From an uncultured Porphyromonadaceae bacterium (GTDB lineage Bacteria; Bacteroidota; Bacteroidia; Bacteroidales; Muribaculaceae), in the NCBI GenBank assembly GCA_900555915.1, contig USNC01000099.1:1-6007 (forward strand): DNA of 6,007 bases, written 5' to 3'. Positions 1 through 5,344 of this stretch are shown piece by piece; positions within the stretch are counted from its first letter, which is position 1, and each line of letters opens with the position of its first letter. Under the pieces are notes generated by a model. That model worked only from the letters and a program-made list of their open reading frames with translations. It did not search any database and was not told the DNA's origin. The position numbers and the translations under genes were made by a program.

Positions 1-34
1 GTCTCGTGGGCTCGGAGATGTGTATAAGAGACAG
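1..34 (+). other. Residual Nextera sequencing adapter (read-2 side)
   Basis: The first 34 bases match, as I recall it, the Nextera read-2 transposase adapter, ending in the 19-bp Tn5 mosaic end at 16-34 (AGATGTGTATAAGAGACAG). This is library DNA, not genome. Genomic sequence starts at 35. Confidence 0.97.
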
Positions 35-146
35 ACCATATCCAACCCCCAACCCCAAACCACAAATAAACTAAACTCATAAACATATAAACACATAAAC
101 CTCAAGTTTCGCGTAAAGCGAAACTTGAATTACAAACAACTTGACA
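35..146 (+). promoter_or_regulatory. G-free leader upstream of the GH13 gene
   Basis: The stretch 35-105 contains no G on the + strand (71 nt): a C-tract part at 42-61 followed by an A-rich part with ATAAAC repeated every 8 nt (79, 87, 95). It is followed by the hairpin at 102-128 and then 18 nt to the ATG at 147. Such a leader would be largely unstructured as RNA. I see no Bacteroides-type -7 element (TAnnTTTG needs a G), so the promoter may lie beyond the contig end or be of another type. Regulatory function is inferred only. Confidence 0.3.
102..128 (+). repeat. Perfect hairpin in the GH13 leader
   Basis: TCAAGTTTCGC (102-112) and GCGAAACTTGA (118-128) are perfect reverse complements, giving an 11-bp stem with a GTAAA loop. 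It ends 18 nt before the GH13 start codon. It could be a 5'UTR structure affecting translation or one copy of a dispersed intergenic palindrome. No T-run follows, so it is not an obvious intrinsic terminator. Its family is different from the GC-rich hairpins at 1851-4075. Confidence 0.7.
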
Positions 147-1826
147 ATGGATAGATTGATAATATATCAGATGTTCCCCCGCGTTTTCAGCAACACCACC
201 GCAGATCCCGAACCGTGGGGAACTCTGGAGAGAAACGGAGCCGGCAAACTCGCCGACCTCACTCCCGAAGTGATAGAGGGCATAAGGCAGCTCGGAGCCA
301 ATTGCATATGGCTGACCGGCGTGATCGAACATGCCACAAAGACTGATTTCACGGCCTACGGCATAGAAAAAGACAATCCCAATGTGGTGAAAGGGGAGGC
401 CGGAAGCCCTTACGCCATAAAAGATTACTACGACATTGATCCGGCCATAGCGCGCAGCGTGCCGTCGAGGATGCGGGAGTTCGAGCAGTGTGTCGAACGC
501 ATCCACGCCTCCAATATGAAGGTGATCATCGACTTCGTGCCTAACCAGACGGCGCGCCGCTATCACAGCGATGTGGCACCTTCCGGCGTGAAAGACTTCG
601 GTGTAGACGACGATATCACCATGGGTTTCTCACCCTCAAACAATTACTACTACATACCTTTCCAGCAGTTCTCGCCGCAGTTCCCGCTCGATGCCGAGGG
701 CGATGCCCCCTATGTCGAGTTTCCGGCTAAGGCCACGGGCAACGACTGCTTCAACGCCTTCTGCGGACGCAACGACTGGTATGAGACCGTAAAACTCAAC
801 TACGGACACGACTACGGCGATTGGTCAGACCATTTCTATCCTGTGCCCGACACATGGATAAAGATGCTCGCGATTCTACGCCACTGGGCCTCGAAGGGTG
901 TCGACGGTTTCAGATGCGACATGTGCTTCATGGTGCCGCTCCCGTTCTGGAACTGGGTGATCCCGCAGGTGAAAAAAGACTATCCCGACATACTGTTTAT
1001 CGGCGAAATCTACGATGTGGGGCAGTACAGACCCTTCCTCGACTATGGCCATTTCGATTATCTCTATGATAAGGTCAACCTTTACGACACGCTCGTCGAC
1101 ATCGAGATCCACAACCACTCGGCGGCCCGGCTCACCGGTGCCTGGCAGACTGTGGATGGCATCGGCCACCGTATGCTCAATTTCCTTGAGAATCACGACG
1201 AGGTGAGATTCGGCTCCTCGGCCTACGCCGGGAATCCCGCGAATGTGCTGCCGTCGCTCGTCGTGAGCGCCATGATGTCGAAAGGTCCGTTCATGATCTA
1301 CTACGGTCAGGAACTTGGCGAGTCTGCGCGCGACAACGAGGGTTTCGCAGGCGACAACAACCGAAGCACCATCTTCGACTACTGGAGCTACGACACGCTG
1401 CGTCGCTGGTATCACGGCGGACACCCCTCGGAAGAAGACCTCACCGCCCAGGAGCGTTGGCTGAGGAAGATATACAGGAAGACCCTCACCATGTGCAATG
1501 CCGAGCCCGCGCTGCGCGACGGCAACTTCTTCGACCTCATGTATGTCAACTTGCAGCATCCCGGCTTCAACCCTCACCGGCAGTTCGCATTCCTGCGCTA
1601 CACCGCCGACTCCGTGCTGCTGATAATCGCGAATTTCGACAGTCGTCCGGCCGACGTGAATGTAGTTATACCCCGTCTCGCCTTTGACATGGCAGGTATA
1701 AAGGAGGGCAACATAGTGGCCGACGACCTGCTCTGCGAGAGAAGCGTTTTTCTTAATCTGAAGCCCGACAGCCAGACCCACGTCTTCCTAAACCCAAAAG
1801 ACGCCACCGTCCTCCGCCTGAAATAA
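147..1826 (+). CDS. GH13 alpha-amylase-family glycoside hydrolase, cytoplasmic
   Basis: This is a 559-residue GH13 enzyme expected to act on alpha-glucosidic bonds of maltodextrin- or glycogen-type substrates. The exact substrate cannot be read from sequence. The four GH13 motifs are in order: region I DFVPNQ (129-134), region II GFRCD with nucleophile D258, region III IGEI with acid/base E287, and region IV ENHD with transition-state stabiliser D351. A long domain B with a WYETVKLNYG motif lies between regions I and II, and a C-terminal beta domain follows from about residue 470. There is no signal peptide, since the chain begins MDRLIIYQMFPRVFSN, directly at the first barrel strand, so a cytoplasmic location is inferred. 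ATG 147 is preferred over an in-frame TTG at 141, which would add only two residues. The usual region I His is Gln here (codon CAG, 546-548). The gene converges on the transposase gene. Family call is firm, specificity unknown. Confidence 0.93.
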   Translation: MDRLIIYQMFPRVFSNTTADPEPWGTLERNGAGKLADLTPEVIEGIRQLGANCIWLTGVIEHATKTDFTAYGIEKDNPNVVKGEAGSPYAIKDYYDIDPAIARSVPSRMREFEQCVERIHASNMKVIIDFVPNQTARRYHSDVAPSGVKDFGVDDDITMGFSPSNNYYYIPFQQFSPQFPLDAEGDAPYVEFPAKATGNDCFNAFCGRNDWYETVKLNYGHDYGDWSDHFYPVPDTWIKMLAILRHWASKGVDGFRCDMCFMVPLPFWNWVIPQVKKDYPDILFIGEIYDVGQYRPFLDYGHFDYLYDKVNLYDTLVDIEIHNHSAARLTGAWQTVDGIGHRMLNFLENHDEVRFGSSAYAGNPANVLPSLVVSAMMSKGPFMIYYGQELGESARDNEGFAGDNNRSTIFDYWSYDTLRRWYHGGHPSEEDLTAQERWLRKIYRKTLTMCNAEPALRDGNFFDLMYVNLQHPGFNPHRQFAFLRYTADSVLLIIANFDSRPADVNVVIPRLAFDMAGIKEGNIVADDLLCERSVFLNLKPDSQTHVFLNPKDATVLRLK

Positions 1827-1850
1827 CCGTATCCGAAACCCCTCCCATAC

Positions 1851-1881
1851 CGGCCCCGCTCCAAATCTCCGAGCGGGGCCG
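1851..1881. repeat. Long GC-rich hairpin, REP-like variant
   Basis: CGGCCCCGCTC (1851-1861) and GAGCGGGGCCG (1871-1881) pair perfectly over 11 bp with a 9-nt loop. It lies between the convergent GH13 and transposase genes, 24 nt after the GH13 stop. It equals the core of the neighbouring unit at 1891-1915 with six extra nucleotides (CAAATC) in the loop. It lacks the TARGTT flank. No T-run follows on either strand, so a role as intrinsic terminator is weak, although it could protect or terminate 3' ends of both converging transcripts. Confidence 0.75.
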
Positions 1882-1890
1882 AAAAATCCA

Positions 1891-1915
1891 TAGGTTGCCC
1901 CGCTCTCCGAGCGGG
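1891..1915 (+). repeat. REP-like palindromic unit (copy 1, downstream of transposase)
   Basis: The flank TAGGTT (1891-1896), a GC gap, then a perfect 7-bp hairpin CCCGCTC / GAGCGGG with a TCC loop (1899-1915). It lies 20 nt beyond the 3' end of the transposase gene and opposite in orientation to the three copies at that gene's 5' side. Strand is given with the TARGTT flank read first. Confidence 0.8.
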
Positions 1916-1935
1916 TTCCCGTCAGCAGACGATCC

Positions 1936-2553
1936 TCAAAACGCTCTTCCTCCCAAAGTAAAAGTCCCCGGAGCAAGATCCCTGGGATTGTTCCATATGT
2001 AGTTGAGTACGTTATGATGGTGTGCCTCATTGCGAATGACAGTGTCATAAGGCTCATGGGCCCACAACCGTCCTTTGATACTCAGTAGTTCGTTTATCTT
2101 TTTTGCGGAAAATCTCGTGATGGAATTGATTATGTCCAGTCCTTTTTCTGCATCAAAGACTTCTAATAGCGCATGAAAATGGTTAGGCATAATGACGTAT
2201 GCATGTAGATATATCTCATCTTCGTCGTAAAACAGAAGGGCTTCCTCTAAAATTTTGCGAACCCGGGGATTTTTGAAAACGCAACTTCCATTACCGTTGT
2301 CCAGATAATTTTGAAATCTTGATGAAAAGTTATTGTTGTATTCTTTCCATGTTTCTTCACTCCATGGTTCCGGATGAGTCGCTATAAAGATGGATCTGTT
2401 TTCCGCATATTGAAGGCGCCATTCCACTGGCATGGCGTCGTATAGTCTTCTTGTTACGAAGATCATCTTGCCGTTTTGGAACCGATGAGGCAGTTGACCT
2501 TGTACCTGAGTAAAAGGTTGAGTGGAATCGAAATATGGATTGGAACCGTTCAT
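1936..2553 (-). CDS. REP-associated tyrosine transposase (RAYT), IS200-like Y1/HUH family
   Basis: A 205-residue single-strand DNA transposase-like protein. The HUH metal site is in YVIMPNHFHALLE (H125 and H127). The likely nucleophile is Y185 in NYIWNNP, 60 residues further, the spacing expected for Y1 transposases. The RAYT-typical stretch GRLWAHEPYDTVIRNE (161-176) and an N-terminal LPHRFQNGKMIFVTRRL (21-37) also fit. In known RAYTs the enzyme binds and cleaves REP hairpins, and the gene is flanked by them. Here matching palindromes lie on both sides (1891-1915 and 2622-2717), which supports RAYT over an ordinary IS200 element, as does the absence of an accompanying tnpB. All catalytic residues are present, so the gene looks intact. 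It is AT-richer than the permease and GH13 genes. ATG 2553 fits the conserved N-terminus, and a promoter ends just 4 nt upstream of it. Confidence 0.9.
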   Translation of the reverse strand: MNGSNPYFDSTQPFTQVQGQLPHRFQNGKMIFVTRRLYDAMPVEWRLQYAENRSIFIATHPEPWSEETWKEYNNNFSSRFQNYLDNGNGSCVFKNPRVRKILEEALLFYDEDEIYLHAYVIMPNHFHALLEVFDAEKGLDIINSITRFSAKKINELLSIKGRLWAHEPYDTVIRNEAHHHNVLNYIWNNPRDLAPGTFTLGGRAF

Positions 2554-2557
2554 TCAG

Positions 2558-2588
2558 CAAAATTAGTCAAAATATCTTTGAAATCAAA
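2558..2588 (-). promoter_or_regulatory. Putative Bacteroides-type promoter of the transposase gene
   Basis: On the - strand, TTTG (2585-2588), a 19-nt spacer and TAATTTTG (2558-2565) match the Bacteroides housekeeping consensus TTTG-N19-21-TAnnTTTG. The -7 box ends 4 nt before the ATG, so the transcript would be leaderless or nearly so. The surrounding DNA is AT-rich, so a chance match is possible. Confidence 0.4.
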
Positions 2589-2621
2589 TATTTGATGTAA
2601 TTTTGAGGAAGTGGCTGATTG

Positions 2622-2646
2622 CCCGCCCGGAGGTCGGGGTAACCTA
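2622..2646 (-). repeat. REP-like palindromic unit (copy 2, tandem array)
   Basis: Read on the - strand: TAGGTT flank (2641-2646), 2-nt gap, then arms CCCGACC and GGGCGGG around a TCC loop (2622-2638), with one internal mismatch in the stem. It contains the 18-nt core GCCCGCCCGGAGGTCGGG (+ strand 2621-2638), shared exactly with the copies at 2693, 3997 and 4051. It lies upstream of the transposase promoter. Confidence 0.85.
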
Positions 2647-2658
2647 TTGCGGATTCAA

Positions 2659-2682
2659 CCCGCCTGGAGAGCGGGGAACTTA
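2659..2682 (-). repeat. REP-like palindromic unit (copy 3, tandem array)
   Basis: Read on the - strand: TAAGTT flank (2677-2682), a 1-nt gap, then arms CCCGCTC and AGGCGGG around a TCC loop (2659-2675). It is the most diverged full unit, with a wobble and a mismatch next to the loop. The TAA of its flank is the stop codon of the permease gene. Its outer flank (TATTGCGAAAT) resembles that of the copy at 2622 (TATTGCGGATT), suggesting that a longer ~35-nt segment was duplicated. Confidence 0.75.
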
Positions 2683-3960
2683 TTGCGAAATGCCCGCCCG
2701 GAGGTCGGGACAACCTAACGCGTATTTCAGTATCAGCGCGAAGCAGAAGAGAGGGATTATGAAGGAGATGGAAATATTTGTCAGGTCGGAGAGCAGGGCC
2801 TGAAGCGGAGTTATCAGCGCGCCGCCGAGTATGGCCATGATAAGGCCGGATGCGGCGAGTTTGGAGTCGCCGGGGGTTACATTCTCCAGGGCTATGCCGT
2901 AGATGGTCGGGAACATCAGCGACATGCAGGCCGAGATGGCCACGAGCGCCACGACGGCCGTCGGTCCGCTTCCGAGCATCACCGCGAGCGACGCGGCCAT
3001 GGCGGCGAAGGCTGCTACGGCAAGCAGCCTTGCCGGCGCCACATATTTCATGAGCCACGTGAAGAAGAAACGGAAAGCGGTGAAGGCGATGATGGAATAT
3101 AGGAAAATCATCGACGCCTCCTTCTCCAGAACTCCGAGTTCCTGCATGGCCAGACGTATGGTGAACGACCAGACGCAGGTCTGCGCGCCGACGTAGAAGA
3201 ACTGCGCCGCCACGCCGTCGCGATACATTCTATCTTTCCACAGCGACTTGAAAGTCGAACTAAAACTCAAGTTACTTCCCTCCTCTCGGAAAGCCGGCAT
3301 TTTGACACAAACAATTACAACCAATAAAACTATCAGTATGCAGCCAATCAGCATGTAAGCGCCGGAAACCGCATTCAGTTCATGGTGCTGGAGTTGCGAC
3401 AAAGCAGAAGCCGACATTCCTGCCCTATCTGCCGCATCTGCGGCGTTCAATTCAGAAAGGATGAAATGCCTGCTGATCAGTATGCCGGTGATGGCGCCGA
3501 CAGGGTTGAGCGTCTGCGCCACATTCAGACGACGGGTGGCGGTAGCCGGGTCACCCATTGCAAGAATATAAGGATTTGCGGTGGTTTCGAGCACAGCACA
3601 TCCACTTGCCATCACATAAATAGCACAGAGGAAAAATGCGTAGGACGCGACTTCGCCCGCTGGATAGAAGAGCATCGTGCCGCAGGCATACAGTGACAGC
3701 CCCAGAATTATTCCTGCCTTATATGAAAACCTTTTTATAAAAATTGCGGCGGGAATGGCGAAGCAGGCGTAAGCACCGTAGAAAGCGAACTGGACAAGCG
3801 ATGTCTGGAAATCGCTCATCGACATGATGCGTTTGAAGGCTGCCAGCAATGTGTCGTTCATGTTGTTGGCGACACCCCAGCATAGGAACAGTATGGCCAC
3901 AAGCGCAAAAGCTGCTCGCGAGCCATGCGCACTGCGTTCCGACAAGGAATTATCAGTCAT
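2680..3960 (-). CDS. fucP: FucP-type MFS sugar:H+ symporter (FHS family)
   Basis: A 426-residue, 12-TM inner-membrane permease closely resembling E. coli FucP (from memory) along its length: WGVANNMNDTLL (29-39), LETTANP (124-130), RLNVAQTLN (144-152) and QFFYVGAQTCVWSF (253-266). The residues matching FucP Asp46 and Glu135, used for sugar binding and proton coupling, are present as D36 and E125. The family also contains glucose/galactose and N-acetylglucosamine permeases, so L-fucose is likely but not proven. The gene lies 112 nt downstream of gmd on the same strand. The chain after TM12 (ILKYA) reads [12 protein letters not shown], in which residues 415-423 come from a palindromic repeat and the TAA stop from the next repeat, so the native tail has apparently been replaced. 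The C-terminal part is more GC-rich than the region 3240-3360, which encodes the central loop and TM7. Confidence 0.88.
   Translation of the reverse strand: MTDNSLSERSAHGSRAAFALVAILFLCWGVANNMNDTLLAAFKRIMSMSDFQTSLVQFAFYGAYACFAIPAAIFIKRFSYKAGIILGLSLYACGTMLFYPAGEVASYAFFLCAIYVMASGCAVLETTANPYILAMGDPATATRRLNVAQTLNPVGAITGILISRHFILSELNAADAADRAGMSASALSQLQHHELNAVSGAYMLIGCILIVLLVVIVCVKMPAFREEGSNLSFSSTFKSLWKDRMYRDGVAAQFFYVGAQTCVWSFTIRLAMQELGVLEKEASMIFLYSIIAFTAFRFFFTWLMKYVAPARLLAVAAFAAMAASLAVMLGSGPTAVVALVAISACMSLMFPTIYGIALENVTPGDSKLAASGLIMAILGGALITPLQALLSDLTNISISFIIPLFCFALILKYALGCPDLRAGISQ
2693..2717 (-). repeat. REP-like palindromic unit (copy 4, inside the permease 3' end)
   Basis: Read on the - strand: TAGGTT flank (2712-2717), 2-nt gap, then arms CCCGACC and GGGCGGG around TCC (2693-2709), with the exact 18-nt core at 2692-2709. 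The unit lies wholly within the permease reading frame and is translated as residues 415-423. Hairpin starts in the array are at 2622, 2659 and 2693, spaced 37 and 34 nt. Confidence 0.85.
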
Positions 3961-3996
3961 AAGAAATCATATATGGACTCAACCCTAAATTAGCCA

Positions 3997-4021
3997 TAAG
4001 TTGTCCCGACCTCCGGGCGGG
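3997..4021 (+). repeat. REP-like palindromic unit (copy 5, upstream of permease)
   Basis: TAAGTT flank (3997-4002), GT gap, then arms CCCGACC and GGGCGGG around TCC (4005-4021), with one A:G mismatch in the stem. It contains the exact 18-nt core in reverse orientation (4005-4022). It lies 36 nt before the permease ATG and faces the copy at 4051-4075, forming an inverted pair. Confidence 0.85.
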
Positions 4022-4050
4022 CCAACACGCAAGGTCACATTGACTCGCAG

Positions 4051-4075
4051 CCCGCCCGGAGGTCGGGGCAACCTA
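4051..4075 (-). repeat. REP-like palindromic unit (copy 6, at the gmd stop codon)
   Basis: Read on the - strand: TAGGTT flank (4070-4075), GC gap, then arms CCCGACC and GGGCGGG around TCC (4051-4067), with the exact 18-nt core at 4050-4067. The TAG of the flank is the gmd stop codon. With the copy at 3997-4021 it makes an 18-bp perfect inverted repeat separated by 27 nt (4023-4049). Confidence 0.85.
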
Positions 4076-5191
4076 TTTCACTATGCCCTTCTCGAGGTAC
4101 TCCGCGAGGTTTGTGCGGACCTGCTCGCCTGCGCGCTCCACGGCCACTTTGGCCATGTCGGCGTCTACCATGAGGTTGACGAGCTGCTCGAAGCTGGTCT
4201 TCTTCGTCGGATCCCAGCCGAGTTCCTTCTTCGCCTTTGTCGGGTCGCCCCAGAGGTTTACCACGTCGGTGGGGCGGTAGAAGTCGGGAGAGACCTCAAT
4301 CACCACTTTGCCGGTAGCCTTGTCGATACCTTTCTCGTTCTCCCCTTCTCCGGTGAACTCCAGTTCGATTCCCGCGCGGCGGAAAGCGTGGAGGCAGAAC
4401 TCGCGCACGGAGTGCTGTTCGCCTGTGGCGATTACGTAGTCCTGCGGTTCGGGCTGCTGAAGGATGAGCCACATGCACTCTACATAATCTTTCGCGTATC
4501 CCCAGTCACGGCGTGCATCCAGGTTACCTAAATACAATTTATCCTGAAAACCTTGTGCTATGCGTGCAGCAGCCAGCGTAATCTTGCGGGTTACAAATGT
4601 CTCGCCTCTGCGTTCACTTTCATGATTGAAAAGAATACCGTTCACAGCAAACATCCCGTAGCTTTCACGGTAGTTCTTGGTAATCCAGAATCCATATTGC
4701 TTGGCTACTCCATAGGGGCTGCGGGGGTAGAAAGGTGTTGTCTCCTTCTGGGGAACTTCCTGTACTTTTCCGAAGAGTTCCGAAGTGGATGCCTGGTAAA
4801 TCTTTGTTTTTTTCTCCATGCCAAGGATGCGGACAGCTTCCAGCATACGAAGTGTACCGATGGCGTCCGCTTCAGCTGTGTATTCCGGTACATCAAAGGA
4901 TACCTTTACATGACTTTGTGCAGCAAGATTATAGATTTCATCCGGTTGTACTTGCTGAATGATCCGGATGAGCGAACTGCTATCTGTCATATCACCGTAA
5001 TGCAGGTTGATAGTACGTTTCTGTTTCATGTCGCGCACCCATTCGTCGAAATACAAGTGTTCGATACGTCCTGTATTGAATGAGGATGAACGGCGGAGAA
5101 TACCGTGAACTTCATATCCTTTTTGTAATAAGAATTCGGCAAGAAACGAACCGTCCTGACCTGTTATTCCGGAGATTAAAGCTGTTTTCAT
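4073..5191 (-). CDS. gmd: GDP-mannose 4,6-dehydratase
   Basis: A 372-residue extended short-chain dehydrogenase that converts GDP-D-mannose to GDP-4-keto-6-deoxy-D-mannose, the first step to GDP-L-fucose or GDP-rhamnose for capsule, O-antigen or glycoprotein glycans, in the cytoplasm. The NADP-binding motif GITGQDG is at 8-14, the GMD-typical [11 protein letters not shown] at 33-43, the catalytic T136 and E138 in STSELFG, the Tyr/Lys pair Y160 and K164 in YGVAK, and the GMD signature [17 protein letters not shown] at 222-238. Length is normal and the start is at the conserved MKTALISG. No fcl (GDP-fucose synthase) follows, although it often does; the next gene is the FucP-like permease. Codon use changes within the gene: AAA lysines and TTA/TTG leucines in the 5' part, AAG and CTC in the 3' part, switching around residues 217-247. 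The stop TAG lies in a palindromic repeat flank. Confidence 0.96.
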   Translation of the reverse strand: MKTALISGITGQDGSFLAEFLLQKGYEVHGILRRSSSFNTGRIEHLYFDEWVRDMKQKRTINLHYGDMTDSSSLIRIIQQVQPDEIYNLAAQSHVKVSFDVPEYTAEADAIGTLRMLEAVRILGMEKKTKIYQASTSELFGKVQEVPQKETTPFYPRSPYGVAKQYGFWITKNYRESYGMFAVNGILFNHESERRGETFVTRKITLAAARIAQGFQDKLYLGNLDARRDWGYAKDYVECMWLILQQPEPQDYVIATGEQHSVREFCLHAFRRAGIELEFTGEGENEKGIDKATGKVVIEVSPDFYRPTDVVNLWGDPTKAKKELGWDPTKKTSFEQLVNLMVDADMAKVAVERAGEQVRTNLAEYLEKGIVK

Positions 5192-5344
5192 ATTGTAGGC
5201 TTCTTTATTGATTATTTTTTCGAGGGCAAAATTCGTTATTTTTTACGAGAATACAAAACTTATTGGCTACAAGCTACGAGCTACGAGTGACAAGTAGCTG
5301 CGCTATGGGTTACAAACAACTTGTAGCTCGTAGCTTGTAGCTTG
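5192..5344 (-). other. Intergenic region between symporter and gmd
   Basis: A 153-nt gap. Its right half is the large palindrome at 5266-5341. The left half (5192-5265) is AT-rich and should carry any gmd promoter. On the - strand there is a near match to the Bacteroides -7 element around AAGTTTTG (5254-5261), but no convincing full promoter, and an A-rich AAAGAAG close to the gmd start. Confidence 0.4.
5266..5341. repeat. Large imperfect palindrome made of TAGCT/TACGAG repeats
   Basis: The left arm 5266-5287 and right arm 5320-5341 (22 nt each) are reverse complements with one mismatch, around a 32-nt loop. Each arm is internally repetitive, alternating GCTACAAG and GCTACGAG. The right arm ends 3 nt beyond the symporter stop codon, so in the - strand transcript the structure forms the 3' end of the symporter message. 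A run of T follows only weakly (AATAAGTTTTG). It may be a 3'-end structure or a copy of a dispersed intergenic repeat. It is unrelated in sequence to the GC-rich units. Confidence 0.8.

Noticed and set aside
141..146. TTG at 141 as the GH13 start.
   Set aside because: It adds only Met-Thr before an ATG that begins the conserved MDRLIIYQMFPR. ATG is the simpler start.
876..1781. A 301-codon open frame on the - strand.
   Set aside because: It lies wholly antisense to the GH13 gene, whose motifs are clear. Long antisense frames are expected in GC-rich genes, and the translation shows no recognisable domain.
1851..1881. Intrinsic terminator for GH13 or for the transposase gene.
   Set aside because: The stem is strong but no U-tract follows it on either strand (A-run on the + strand side, GTATGGG on the - strand side).
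1936..2553. A complete IS200/IS605 insertion sequence.
   Set aside because: The protein has RAYT features, no tnpB is present, and the flanking palindromes recur away from the gene, as REPs do, instead of marking only the two ends of one element.
2621..2721. Three repeats with regular 34-37 nt spacing suggest a small CRISPR array.
   Set aside because: The repeats are only 24-25 nt and not identical, the gaps are short and resemble each other, there are no cas genes, and the same unit occurs singly elsewhere in both orientations.
2567..3058. A 163-codon open frame on the - strand.
   Set aside because: It is another frame of the FucP-like gene with low-complexity Arg-rich translation.
4001..4531. 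A 176-codon open frame on the + strand.
   Set aside because: It is antisense to gmd and begins inside a palindromic repeat. No domain is visible.
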